Positions 19,063 to 27,571 of a stretch of DNA of 64,000 nucleotides are shown piece by piece. How positions within the stretch are numbered: the stretch's first letter is position 1; each line of letters starts with the position of its first letter. The notes beneath the pieces are model-generated. The model saw nothing but the letters and a program-made list of their open reading frames with translations. It made no database searches and was not told where the DNA came from. The DNA is from Streptomyces tibetensis (GTDB lineage Bacteria; Actinomycetota; Actinomycetes; Streptomycetales; Streptomycetaceae), in contig NZ_SZVW01000013.1 of assembly GCF_007655005.1 (NCBI RefSeq), forward strand, positions 1-64,000, written 5' to 3'. Position numbers and translations under genes: made by a program.

Positions 19063-19117
19063 CCGGCCCGGCAGTCCCTGACCGGCCCGGCAGTCCCTGA
19101 CCGGCCCGGCAGTCCCT
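19061..19117. repeat. Three tandem 19-bp repeats beginning at a stop codon
   Basis: GACCGGCCCGGCAGTCCCT occurs three times head to tail (19061-19079, 19080-19098, 19099-19117), followed by a decayed fourth copy. The first unit begins inside the TGA of the phosphatase gene, so the duplication grew directly from the stop codon. No gene is seen between here and 19227. Confidence 0.9.
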
Positions 19118-19226
19118 GGCCGGCCAGACAGCCCTGGCCGTCCTGGCAGCTCTGGTCGGCCGGGCGTGAGGAGGTGACCAGGTCGCGAGGAGGCGACCCC
19201 GGTCGCGAGGAGACGGCTCCCGCCGC

Positions 19227-19742
19227 TCACTCCCCGGCTGCGGCTGCGGCTGCGGCCGCGGCCGCGTCCGACGCGACCTGGGCGAGGGTGCGGCCGGACT
19301 TGGCCGAGCGTGCGCGACGCGGATCGGGAGTACCGCGCGCACGGGCCACACCCCCGGCCCTCTTCACCAGCAGCCAGGCCTCCTCGCCGTCACCGCCCCG
19401 GCCGCCGCGGAACCGGGTCAGGGCGTACCCACCGTGCAGCTTGGAGCCGCTCAGCCGGAACGTGGCATGCCCGCGCTCCAGCGACTCGGGGAAGTCGACG
19501 GGCCGGCCCTCGCGGTCGTGGCTCAGCGGTTCGTACGTGCCGTGGTCCCAGACGATCACCGTGCCGCCGCCGTACTCGCCGCGGGGGATCACTCCCTCGA
19601 ACTCCTGGTACTCCAGCGGATGGTCCTCCGTGGGCACGGCAAGGCGCTTGTCCTTCGGGTCCGGCGAGGGGCCCTTGGGGATCGACCAGGACTTCAGCAC
19701 GTCGTCCACCTGCAACCGGAAGTCGAAGTGGCAGTCACAGCC
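19227..19742 (-). pseudogene. LigD-type 3'-phosphoesterase, 5'-truncated remnant
   Basis: On the minus strand the reading frame encodes the body of a LigD_N (3'-phosphoesterase) domain: HFDFRLQVDDVLKSW, PKGPSPDPKDKRLAVPTEDH, EFEGVIPRGEYGGGTVIVWD. This family trims 3' ends in NHEJ repair. The expected N-terminal 25-30 residues, including the first catalytic histidine region, are missing. Just upstream of HFDFRL the sequence switches to an unrelated GH32 fragment on the other strand. No ATG or GTG with a ribosome site is present; only a TTG (19715) could start it. The C-terminus ends in a run of about nine alanines. I judge it a relic. Confidence 0.72.
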
Positions 19743-19945
19743 CCTTCGACCCGGCTCGGCGCGAGGTGCGCTTGCGGATCCTGGTCGACCGCACCTCCGT
19801 GGAGCTGTTCGTGGACGACGGCCGGTACGTGCACTCGTCGGCCGCCTTCCCCTACCTGGTCGACACGGGGCTCGCGCTCTACACGGTCGACGGGAAGGCG
19901 GTCTTCCGGAACACCGTGATCCGCGAGTTCAGGGTGTGGGGCGGG
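19742..19945 (+). pseudogene. GH32 (levanase/fructosidase) C-terminal fragment
   Basis: About 68 residues in one frame match the C-terminal beta-sandwich of GH32 enzymes: VRLRILVDRTSVELFVDDGR, then FPYLVDTGLALYTVDGKA and FRNTVIREFRVWGG. No catalytic barrel, start codon or upstream frame exists. The segment begins at the point where the LigD remnant of the opposite strand ends, so 19731-19742 looks like a recombination joint. Past 19950 the homology stops and the frame drifts into the TauD gene. Confidence 0.75.
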
Positions 19946-20125
19946 CCTTGCCGCCCGCCATGTCTCGGCCTCCTCGAAACCGCGGTCCCGGACGACCGGC
20001 CGGGAACCCTGCACCGCGTCGGCCCGGTCGTCCCGACCGGCCGGTCGCGGCATGGTCGCCCTCGACGGAGATCACTGTCACGATCTTCGGGAAGGCCGGA
20101 CCACGCTACGACCAGCGGAGCGCTC

Positions 20126-21100
20126 ATGACGACGGACAGCCCGATGACGGACGCGGCAGTGCGGGACGCCGGGGTGGAGGTGAGCCCGGTCGCCGGGTAC
20201 ATCGGGGCGGAGATCGGCGGGGTCGATCTGGCGGCGGACCTCGACGACACCGTGGTCGCCGCGATCAGGGCGGCGGTGCTGCGGTGGAAGGTGGTGTTCT
20301 TCCGGGGGCAGCGGCTGGACCACAGCGGGCACGTGGCCCTGGCGCGGCGGTTCGGGGAGCCGGTGGTGCTGCCGCGGCGCGGCAAGGCCTCGCCCCCGGA
20401 CTTCCCCGAGATCGAGACGACCGCCGACCGGCTGGAGCTGGGCGGGCGGTTCGCAATGGAGCACGACGAGTGGCTGCGGCGCCGTCGCCACACCCTGCTG
20501 CGCGGCTGGCACTGCGACCACGGCGCTCGTGTCGACCCGCCCGCGGCGACGATCCTGCGCGCCGAGACCGTACCGCCCTACGGCGGCGACACCACCTGGG
20601 CGAACCTGGCGGCGGCGTACGCCGGACTCTCCGCGCCGCTGCGGGAGTTCGTCGACGGGCTGCGGGCCGAGCACCGGCTGGGCGTCGGCTACCAGCCACG
20701 GCCCGGCGACGACGCGTACGTCCGGCACCTGCTGGACCGGCAGGTCGCCTCGCTGCACCCCCTGGTGCGCGTCCACCCGGAGACGGGCGAGCGGATCCTG
20801 TACGTCAACGGCTACTACGTCGAGCAGATCGACGGCCTCTCCCGGCCCGAGAGCGGCGCGATCCTGGAGATGCTGCTGGAGCAGGCGGTCCGGCCCGAGT
20901 ACACGGTCCGGTTCCGCTGGGAGCCGGGCAGCGTGGCGTTCTGGGACAACCGCGCGACCATGCACCTCGCCCCCGGCGACACCGCCCACCTCGATCATCC
21001 CCGGATCATGCACCGCGTGATGCTCGCCGGTGACGTACCCGTCGGGGTGGACGGCAGGCCGTCGGAGCCGATCACCGGGACCACGCCCGGCCGTTGGTGA
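20126..21100 (+). CDS. TauD/TfdA-family 2-oxoglutarate dioxygenase
   Basis: A 324-aa Fe(II)/2-oxoglutarate-dependent oxygenase. The metal triad is visible: H129 and D131 in GWHCDHG, and the distal H280 in NRATMHLAP. An arginine for 2-oxoglutarate follows in MHRVMLAGD. The N-terminus GAEIGGVDLAADLDD and FFRGQRLD are typical of the taurine/sulfonate group, but the HCD region is longer than in TauD, so the substrate may differ. The ATG at 20126 has GCGGAG 7 nt upstream. No sulfonate transporter is nearby, so a desulfonation role is not supported by context. Confidence 0.9.
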   Translation: MTTDSPMTDAAVRDAGVEVSPVAGYIGAEIGGVDLAADLDDTVVAAIRAAVLRWKVVFFRGQRLDHSGHVALARRFGEPVVLPRRGKASPPDFPEIETTADRLELGGRFAMEHDEWLRRRRHTLLRGWHCDHGARVDPPAATILRAETVPPYGGDTTWANLAAAYAGLSAPLREFVDGLRAEHRLGVGYQPRPGDDAYVRHLLDRQVASLHPLVRVHPETGERILYVNGYYVEQIDGLSRPESGAILEMLLEQAVRPEYTVRFRWEPGSVAFWDNRATMHLAPGDTAHLDHPRIMHRVMLAGDVPVGVDGRPSEPITGTTPGRW

Positions 21101-21102
21101 CC

Positions 21103-21123
21103 CCGGTCCGGGCCGGAGACCGG
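21103..21123 (+). terminator. Possible terminator hairpin after the dioxygenase gene
   Basis: A 6-bp stem CCGGTC / GACCGG with a 9-nt GC loop starts 2 bp after the dioxygenase stop, in the 98-bp convergent gap before the CGNR gene. Short, without a U-tract. Confidence 0.4.
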
Positions 21124-21198
21124 CTGTGAGTGCGCCCTCGTCAGTGGCCTCGGGCGGGGCGGGCCGCCTGGGGCTCCCATGGGCGTACCGAGGAACGA

Positions 21199-21774
21199 TC
21201 ACTCCCCCGACGCGGGGTTTTTGCGCTGCTTGGCGATGAAGCGCGCCTTCTTCTGGCGATTCCCGCACGTGTTCATGTCACACCATTTGCGGGTGCGGCT
21301 CTGGCTGGTGTCGAAGAAGGCGGCTTTGCAGGTCGGTGATGCGCACAAGGCCAGTTTTCCGTCTCGTTCGCCTGCGATGATGCTGATCGCGTCGGCGGCG
21401 ATCACGCCGAGAGCGTCTTCCACACGGGAAGCCGAGCTGAGCCGCCATCGCCGCTCGCCCTCGGGTGTCAGGATCGCCGCGGCCCGACCCTGAGCGCTGC
21501 AGTCGTTGATGACCTGGACGGCAGGCGCGGGGAGAGGGCCCTGGATAGCGGCCGCTGTGGCGGCGGCGTGAATCGACTCCCTCAACTCACGGGCGAGCTC
21601 GAGCTGGGCAGTGGTGCAGGAGTCCACGGCGAGGCCGTTCACCGCCAGCCAGTCGACGAGTCGGTGCGGCGTGGGAATGCGCTCCACGGCGTTGCCATGA
21701 CGCTCTGACAGCGTCCCCGTGAAGCTGGTCGCCAGCACGCTGCCGAGGCGGAAGTCAGGGAACTCACCACGCAT
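21199..21774 (-). CDS. ABATE/CGNR zinc-finger regulator
   Basis: A 191-aa protein with an N-terminal ABATE domain (about residues 5-125) and a C-terminal CGNR zinc finger (about 140-180). The finger shows C-ASPTC, then WCDMNTCGNRQKKARF, with four cysteines that should bind zinc and contact DNA. Such proteins are ligand-responsive regulators in actinomycetes. It is divergent from an epoxide hydrolase with an 82-bp gap holding two direct repeats, so it probably controls that gene and itself. Base composition is lower in GC than its neighbours. Confidence 0.9.
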   Translation of the reverse strand: MRGEFPDFRLGSVLATSFTGTLSERHGNAVERIPTPHRLVDWLAVNGLAVDSCTTAQLELARELRESIHAAATAAAIQGPLPAPAVQVINDCSAQGRAAAILTPEGERRWRLSSASRVEDALGVIAADAISIIAGERDGKLALCASPTCKAAFFDTSQSRTRKWCDMNTCGNRQKKARFIAKQRKNPASGE

Positions 21775-21784
21775 GGAACCACCA

Positions 21785-21835
21785 TAGCCGGTTGCGGCAT
21801 GACTCTGCGGACTGTTAGAACCGTCTTAGCCGGTT
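21785..21835. promoter_or_regulatory. Promoter with TAGCCGGTT direct repeats 42 bp apart
   Basis: TAGCCGGTT occurs at 21785-21793 and again at 21827-21835; the 42-bp distance is almost exactly four helical turns. Between them lie TTGCGG (21792-21797) and, 17 bp later, TTAGAA (21815-21820), a plausible promoter for the epoxide hydrolase. The two repeats would thus flank the promoter on the same DNA face, as expected for a dimeric regulator such as the divergent CGNR protein. Confidence 0.55.
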
Positions 21836-21856
21836 CCGCGATGGCCTGGAGGTCTC

Positions 21857-23029
21857 ATGTCCCGTCCCACGAGCGACGTGCAAGTATGGGAAGCCCACGC
21901 GAGCGACGCCGACCTCGACGATCTGCGCGCGCGACTGGCCGCGGCGCGACTGCCGGAGGCCGAGACGGTCCACCGCGCCGCCCCCGGCCCTCGCCGATGG
22001 GAACAGGGCGTTCCGCTCGCCGACCTCGTCGATCTCGTGACGTACTGGCGCACCGAGTACGACTGGCGGTCGTTCGAAAGGCGCCTTGACCGCATCGGCC
22101 AGTTCCGCACGACCATCGATGGTCTGGGAATCCATTTCCTGCACCGCCGATCCGCGCGTGCGGACGCCACTCCTCTGATCATGACGCACGGTTGGCCGGG
22201 CAGTGTCGCTGAATTCGTCGATGTGGTGGACGAGTTGGCCGATCCGCGAGATGCGGACGCGCCCGCGTTCCACGTCGTGGTCCCGTCGCTGCCCGGCTTC
22301 GGTCACAGCGACAAGCCGGCCACCACCGGGTGGGGAACCGAGAAGATCGCGGCCGCATGGGTGGAACTGATGGGAAGGCTCGGCTACGGCACATTCCTGG
22401 CCCACGGCGGCGACTGGGGAGGCAATATCACCACGGTTCTCGGAGGCAGGTTCCCGGAGCACGTGCTCGGCATCCACTCCACGTTCGCGGCGGGACCGCC
22501 CGGGTTGACCATGGACGGGCTGACCGCGGTCGAGCGCGAGTGGGCCGAGGGAACCCACCATTTCTGGCGTCACCGCGCGGCGTACGCGAAGCAGCAGGCG
22601 ACCCGGCCGCAGACCATCGGCTACTCGCTCGTCGACTCGCCGGTCGGGCTTCTCGCCTGGATCGTCGACAAGTTCGCCGAGTGGTCGGACACCGAGGACA
22701 GCCCGTTCGAGACGATGTCCAGGGACCGTGTCCTCGACGACGTCACCCTGTACTGGCTGACGCGGACCGGCGCATCGGCGGCCCGCATCTACTACGAAAG
22801 CCACAACTCACTCGACCCCGAACTGCGGGTCGATGTCCCGTCGGCCATCACGATGTATCCCCGCGACATCGAGAGGTGTCCGCGCCCCTGGGCACAGGAG
22901 CGCTACCGGCAGATCGTCCGATGGAGGTCGCCCGAGAAGGGGGGCCATTTCCCGTCGCTGGAGGTGCCCGGGTATTTCGTCAATGACCTGCAGGAGGGTC
23001 TCGCGGCTGTGCTGGCCGCTCATCGGTGA
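21857..23029 (+). CDS. Epoxide hydrolase (EHN superfamily alpha/beta hydrolase)
   Basis: A 390-aa hydrolase of the microsomal-type epoxide hydrolase group, opening epoxides to diols. The EHN domain is at the N-terminus (VWEAHASDADLDDLRARLAA). The oxyanion motif is HGWPGS, the nucleophile is D186 in GGDWGG, and the catalytic histidine is H364 in KGGHFPSLE. YYES supplies a likely ring-opening tyrosine. The ATG at 21857 follows GGAGGTCTC. Likely regulated by the divergent CGNR protein. Confidence 0.93.
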   Translation: MSRPTSDVQVWEAHASDADLDDLRARLAAARLPEAETVHRAAPGPRRWEQGVPLADLVDLVTYWRTEYDWRSFERRLDRIGQFRTTIDGLGIHFLHRRSARADATPLIMTHGWPGSVAEFVDVVDELADPRDADAPAFHVVVPSLPGFGHSDKPATTGWGTEKIAAAWVELMGRLGYGTFLAHGGDWGGNITTVLGGRFPEHVLGIHSTFAAGPPGLTMDGLTAVEREWAEGTHHFWRHRAAYAKQQATRPQTIGYSLVDSPVGLLAWIVDKFAEWSDTEDSPFETMSRDRVLDDVTLYWLTRTGASAARIYYESHNSLDPELRVDVPSAITMYPRDIERCPRPWAQERYRQIVRWRSPEKGGHFPSLEVPGYFVNDLQEGLAAVLAAHR

Positions 23030-23057
23030 ACGCGCACCGAATCCGGCACCGGCAGGT

Positions 23058-24086
23058 CTAGGAGCCCGGGTGCCATCCCAGGGCCGGGCCCAGCTTTGTC
23101 GCCATGTCGGTGAGGATCTGCACGTAGTCCTCGTGCTCGAAGGAGAACGGCAGGGCGAACGCCACCTCGTCCACCTCCCGGAACGCGGCGTGCGCGTGCA
23201 GCCGTTCGGCGATCTCGGCCGAGGTGCCCACCAGGTCCGGCGCGAACAGCAGCCGTGCCGGACCCTGCGGCGTCGCCGTGCGGGGAGTGCGCTGGGCGGC
23301 GTACTCCTCGTAGCGGGCACGCTGGGCGGGCGAGGCGGAGTCCGTGGGGATGACGACCAGGCCCTGCGAGACGCGGGCGGCCTCGCCGTCGGGGTGGGCG
23401 GCCCGGAAGGCGCGGATCTGCGCGAGCTGGATCTCCGCGAAGTCGTAGGGGCCCTCGGGCTCTTCGGCCTTCACGACGCTGCTGGAGAGGAGGTTCATGC
23501 CGTGCTCGCCGGCCCATCGGGCCGACCGCAGGCTGCCACCGCCGTACCAGAGGCGGCGGCCCAGGCCCAGGGAGTGCGGCTGTACCCGGTCGGAGAAGAC
23601 CTCGAAGCCCTCGACGCCGCTGAAGTCCGTCGCCGGCTTGCCCCGCACGAAGTCCAGCAGCCGCTCCACCCTGCCGTAGCCGAAGTCCTCGGCGTCGGCC
23701 GTGTCCGGGTAGAGCGCGTCCTTGACCTGGTCGAAGTGCATGGGCGGGCCCACGCTCACGCCCGGATTGAGGCGTCCGCCCGACAGCAGGTCGACGGTGG
23801 CCAGGTCCTCGGCCAGCCGCAGCGGGTTCTCCCACCCGAGTGGGATCACCGCCGTGCCCAGCTCGATACGGCGCGTGCGCTGGGACGCCGCCGACAGGAC
23901 CGCGACAGGGGAGGAGATGCCGTGCTGCAGATGCCGGTGACGCACCCACGCGCTGTCGAAGCCGAGTCGCTCGCCCAGCTCGATGATCTCCAGGGTGGAC
24001 TCGTGGCCCGGGCGCGGGTCCGCCGGGTCGAACAGCCCGATGGTCAGAAAGCCCAGCTTGCGCAGCGGTCGTGAGGTCGGCGGCAC
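23058..24086 (-). CDS. LLM-class flavin-dependent oxidoreductase
   Basis: A 342-aa bacterial luciferase-like monooxygenase. Typical features are the N-terminal LGFLTIGLFDP strand, the segment GFDSAWVRHRHL, SPVAVLSAASQRTRRIELGTAV (flavin-site strand), and LAEDLATVDLLSGGRL. It needs reduced FMN from a partner; the substrate is unknown. The GTG at 24086 has GGAGGG 5 nt upstream. It converges on the epoxide hydrolase (28 bp between stops). Confidence 0.88.
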   Translation of the reverse strand: MPPTSRPLRKLGFLTIGLFDPADPRPGHESTLEIIELGERLGFDSAWVRHRHLQHGISSPVAVLSAASQRTRRIELGTAVIPLGWENPLRLAEDLATVDLLSGGRLNPGVSVGPPMHFDQVKDALYPDTADAEDFGYGRVERLLDFVRGKPATDFSGVEGFEVFSDRVQPHSLGLGRRLWYGGGSLRSARWAGEHGMNLLSSSVVKAEEPEGPYDFAEIQLAQIRAFRAAHPDGEAARVSQGLVVIPTDSASPAQRARYEEYAAQRTPRTATPQGPARLLFAPDLVGTSAEIAERLHAHAAFREVDEVAFALPFSFEHEDYVQILTDMATKLGPALGWHPGS

Positions 24087-24166
24087 GAGCCCTCCATCAT
24101 TGAACCTTCAATGGTGTACGACGGTTCCAACCCGGCGGCGGCCCCCGCTGTTCCCGTTCCGCCCGG

Positions 24167-25672
24167 TCAGCGCAGCGGGATCAGCACCTCGTCCTCGACC
24201 GGCGGGGCGACTTCCTGGGCGCGGTTTCCGGTCGCCGCGAAGCAGCGCAGCCGGACCGCCTCCGGGGAGACGTCCAGGCGCAGGAAGCACTTGAAGAACG
24301 GCGGGTCGTACGTCGCCGAGCTCGGCGAGAACAACGACGTGTAGATCTTCCGCACGGGCAGCCGGAACCGCTTGGCCCGGTCGGGGCGGTGTCCGGTGCC
24401 GAGCAGTCCGGCGACCAGGCGGACGCGCCGGGTGAGCCGGGTCGAGGCGCCCGGGGTACGGGTGGGTCTGATGCCGAGCCGCTCGGCGATCACAGCCGTC
24501 GCCTCGCCCTCGGTGAGGGTGAAGAAGCGGCGCATCCGCAGCCGGCGGCCGTACAGCCGGCTGTAGAAGGCCAGGGAGTCGCCGCGCAGCGGGTAGCAGC
24601 GGAAGTCCTGTTCGGTGACGCCCGCGACGTCGACGCGCGGGATCGTGTGGGTGGCGTGCATGAACGCCCCGCCCCCGCCGGCGACGACGTACTGGAGTGT
24701 GCGGCCGTCGGCCAGCCGGACCGGGTAGCGCTGGTAGTTGTGGATGTCGCCGCCGATCGCCGCCACGTAGTGGTGCTCCGGGGCGCGGACGATGTCGTCG
24801 ACGGTGCCGCCCCCTTCGATGGCGCAGGGCTCGCGCCGGCCGTCCACGTACAGGGGCGAGCCGGTGATCAGGATCTTGGGGCGGGGACCCTGGGAGACCT
24901 CGCGCAGCCAGGCGCCCTGCTCGGCATCGAGGGCGCCGAGCAGACCCGTGTCGATGCCGATGATCCGCACCGGACCGGCGTCGATCGCCCAGTACGGCCC
25001 CGGCTGGACTGCCTGTTGCCCGGGGGCGGAGCGCAACGTGCGTGCCTCGGCCAGGTGTTGCCCCGCATCCGGGCGCGGCCGGTGCCACAGCAGCGAGCGC
25101 AGCCGGGCCCGGGTGAGCGGACGGGGCCGGGGCTCGGGCGGCAGGGGCGGGGCGTCGCCGCAGAAGACGCGCATGAAAGAGCCGAGGTCCTCGTACCAGT
25201 CGTGGTTGCCGGGTATCGCGTAGATCGGCGCCCGGTAGTCCCGGTAGGGGCGGAAGAACTTGGTGCCGTAGTCGTCCGCGCTGCCCACCGGGTAGATCAC
25301 GTCACTGGCCAGCACGGCGAAGCGGGTGTCCTGACCGGTCTTGAGGAACCCGGGCACGACGGCGTACTGGGGGTCGTCGCCCTCGCCGGTGTCACCGATG
25401 ACCAGGAAGGAGAACCGGTCCGGGTCGTCCCGGCGGATCACCTTGTCGGCCGGTGCTCCGGAAGCCGCCCGCTGTGCCACCCACCGGCTGCGTGTCCGGC
25501 CGGTGGGGTCACCGAACCAGGAGGCCAGCACGCCGTTGCGGGCGAGCCACAGCATCTTCGGGCTCAGCCAGGAGATCTTCTCGGACTTCGGCGGCATCAA
25601 CCGCCGGTACGCGCCCCGATCGCTGGTGCCCCAGCCGGCGCCTTCGGCGGTATCGCGTGAGGAGTCGGACAC
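24167..25672 (-). CDS. Calcineurin-like metallophosphoesterase (501 aa)
   Basis: A large metallophosphoesterase. The metal ligands are in FLVIGDTGEGDD (GDxxx), a shifted second motif VLASDVIYPVGSADDY, GNHDWYEDLGSF (GNHD), and GGDIHNYQRYP, where the family usually has GH. A 60-residue linker rich in R and P (about 195-250) separates motifs, and a C-terminal arm of about 120 residues has no clear family. No signal peptide. Starts at a GTG without a clear ribosome site. Substrate unknown. Confidence 0.85.
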   Translation of the reverse strand: MSDSSRDTAEGAGWGTSDRGAYRRLMPPKSEKISWLSPKMLWLARNGVLASWFGDPTGRTRSRWVAQRAASGAPADKVIRRDDPDRFSFLVIGDTGEGDDPQYAVVPGFLKTGQDTRFAVLASDVIYPVGSADDYGTKFFRPYRDYRAPIYAIPGNHDWYEDLGSFMRVFCGDAPPLPPEPRPRPLTRARLRSLLWHRPRPDAGQHLAEARTLRSAPGQQAVQPGPYWAIDAGPVRIIGIDTGLLGALDAEQGAWLREVSQGPRPKILITGSPLYVDGRREPCAIEGGGTVDDIVRAPEHHYVAAIGGDIHNYQRYPVRLADGRTLQYVVAGGGGAFMHATHTIPRVDVAGVTEQDFRCYPLRGDSLAFYSRLYGRRLRMRRFFTLTEGEATAVIAERLGIRPTRTPGASTRLTRRVRLVAGLLGTGHRPDRAKRFRLPVRKIYTSLFSPSSATYDPPFFKCFLRLDVSPEAVRLRCFAATGNRAQEVAPPVEDEVLIPLR

Positions 25673-25718
25673 CGGTGCACCGTAGCAATCGATCTTGGTT
25701 CGCCGGCGGGTGGGCCGC

Positions 25719-26549
25719 TCACCGCTCGCGCCTGGAGGAGGCCGTGGTGCGCCACGACGGGCGACGTGGCGCTGTGGAGCCGGTTGCCGGCGCGTTCTGC
25801 CGTGCGGACGTCCGCTCGCCCAGCACCAGCAGCGGGTCGAACATCACCACGGCCCCGGCCAGCAGCAGGAAGACCACCGGCCCCAGCAGCATCGGCAGCA
25901 GCAGGGACGTCGGCGACTCGCCCGCCCACGTCCCGCCGGTCGTGTCGTGCACATGGACGCTGACGGCTGCCATACCCGTGTAGTGCATCCCGGACACCGC
26001 CACGCCCATCACCAGGCTCGCCCCGAGGCTCATCAGGAAGCCGCGGATGGTGACCGCCGACCACAGCGCCGCGGTCGCGGCCCCGATGGCGATCAGCACG
26101 GACAGTACGACGCCGACCGGGTCGTAGCCGACGTCGCCGTTCAGCCGCAGCGCCGCCATGCCGAGGTAATGCATGCCCGCAACGCCCAGTCCGGTGACCG
26201 CCCCCGCGACCGCCAGCGTGACAGCGCTTGCGCCGCGGTGGCCGACGATGAACACGCCGACGCCCACCACGGTGACGGCCACGACGAGACTGAGCACCGT
26301 CGTGGCCGCGTCGTAACGGACCCGGGTCTCCTCCACATGGAAGCCGATCATGGCGATGAAGTGCATCGTCCAGATGCCGCACCCGATGGAGGCGGCGCCT
26401 AACGCGAGCCAGCCCGTCTTCCACGACTGCGCGTTGAGCAGCGAGCGCACGATGCACCGCAGCCCCAGGGCCCCTCCCAGGCAGGCCATCAGATATGCCG
26501 CCACCGGGGTCACCGCACCGTAGCGGAACCCGTCGACCGTGCCGTCCAA
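25719..26549 (-). CDS. MHYT-domain membrane sensor, with a TTA codon
   Basis: A 276-aa integral membrane protein with seven hydrophobic helices. The three signatures of the MHYT domain are present: WTMHFIAMIGF, GMHYLGMAAL and GMHYTGMAAV; these histidines and methionines are thought to bind copper and sense O2, CO or NO. There is no cytoplasmic output domain, only a basic tail. The TTG start at 26549 is preceded by GGGGGAG with 8-nt spacing. Codon 50 is TTA (26400-26402), the rare leucine codon read by bldA tRNA, so translation is probably developmentally gated. Confidence 0.9.
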   Translation of the reverse strand: MDGTVDGFRYGAVTPVAAYLMACLGGALGLRCIVRSLLNAQSWKTGWLALGAASIGCGIWTMHFIAMIGFHVEETRVRYDAATTVLSLVVAVTVVGVGVFIVGHRGASAVTLAVAGAVTGLGVAGMHYLGMAALRLNGDVGYDPVGVVLSVLIAIGAATAALWSAVTIRGFLMSLGASLVMGVAVSGMHYTGMAAVSVHVHDTTGGTWAGESPTSLLLPMLLGPVVFLLLAGAVVMFDPLLVLGERTSARQNAPATGSTAPRRPSWRTTASSRRER

Positions 26550-26670
26550 GAGTCAACTCCCCCCAGAGTCCTGACTGGTGTTCAGCAAGGTCTACGCGCA
26601 GGGATCACGGGAGAGCAAGCCCTTACCGTCGGTAGGCCGCCAACTCGTGTCACCAAGGAGTCGATTGAGG

Positions 26671-27426
26671 TCAGAATGTGCGCTTCAGCAGGTCCAGCAG
26701 CGCCGACCAGTGCCGCTCGTCGCCCTCCTGGTGGTACGCCGCGGTGTCGGCCTGCGTGAATCCGTGCGGCGCGCCCGTGTACACCTCGCACCGGTGGCGC
26801 ACGCCCGCCGCCGTCAGGGCCTTCTCCAGGCGCTCGATCTGCTCCTCCGGCAGGGAGTGGTCCTGGTCGGCGTGGCCGAAGTACAGCTCGGCGGTGACCT
26901 TGCCGGCCACCAGGTGAGGGCTGTCCGGGGTGTCCGTCGCCAGCCGCCCGCCGTGGAAGCCGGCCGCCGCCGCGACCCGCTCCGGGTAGGTGCCCGCGGT
27001 GAGCAGCGAGAGGCGGGCACCCATGCAGTAGCCGGTCAGCGCGACCGGGCCGTCGGCCACCGCGGGCGACTCGGCCAGCCAGTGCAGATACGCACCGGCG
27101 TCCCGCATCGCCCGCTCGTTCGTCAGGTCCTGCATGACCGGCACGATGCGCTCGAATATCTCCGGACGCGACCCCGGGTCGATGAACTCGGGAAGGTCGA
27201 ACAGGGGGGCGCGACCGTGCCGGTAGAACACGTTCGGCACCAGCACCGTGTAGCCCTCGGCGGCCAGCCGGTCCGCCATGGACCGCAGCTGCGGACGCAG
27301 ACCGAAGGCGTCCATGAACAGCAGGACCGCCGGGTGGGCGGCCCCGTCGGCGGGGTGGGCCAGATACGCGTCGGCGGTGCCGTCCTCGGTGGGGATGTCG
27401 ACGGCGGTTCCCTGTACGGCGGTCAT
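26671..27426 (-). CDS. Dienelactone hydrolase family protein
   Basis: A 251-aa alpha/beta hydrolase. The catalytic triad is readable: the cysteine nucleophile in TGYCMGARL, aspartate in FGHADQDHS, histidine in TGAPHGFTQ. Such enzymes open dienelactones in aromatic breakdown or hydrolyse related esters. The ATG at 27426 is supported by AGAGG upstream; the open frame continues to 27627 through sequence without family resemblance. No aromatic catabolic genes are adjacent. Confidence 0.9.
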   Translation of the reverse strand: MTAVQGTAVDIPTEDGTADAYLAHPADGAAHPAVLLFMDAFGLRPQLRSMADRLAAEGYTVLVPNVFYRHGRAPLFDLPEFIDPGSRPEIFERIVPVMQDLTNERAMRDAGAYLHWLAESPAVADGPVALTGYCMGARLSLLTAGTYPERVAAAAGFHGGRLATDTPDSPHLVAGKVTAELYFGHADQDHSLPEEQIERLEKALTAAGVRHRCEVYTGAPHGFTQADTAAYHQEGDERHWSALLDLLKRTF

Positions 27427-27571
27427 GGCTGGGCTGCCTCTCTGCGGGGGTGGGGGCCTGCAACCCGTCCGCGTGACCGGGCGGATCATGGTCATCGTGA
27501 CACGCCCGACCCGGGGCAATTCGCCCACCCCCGGCACACGGTTGAACCGTGAACGGCCTTTGGCGCGCGCT

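Noticed and set aside
16630..19230. 866-aa minus-strand open frame opposite the SpoIIE-type gene
   Set aside because: Another GC shadow; the plus strand encodes clear PAS, GAF, PP2C and HATPase motifs.
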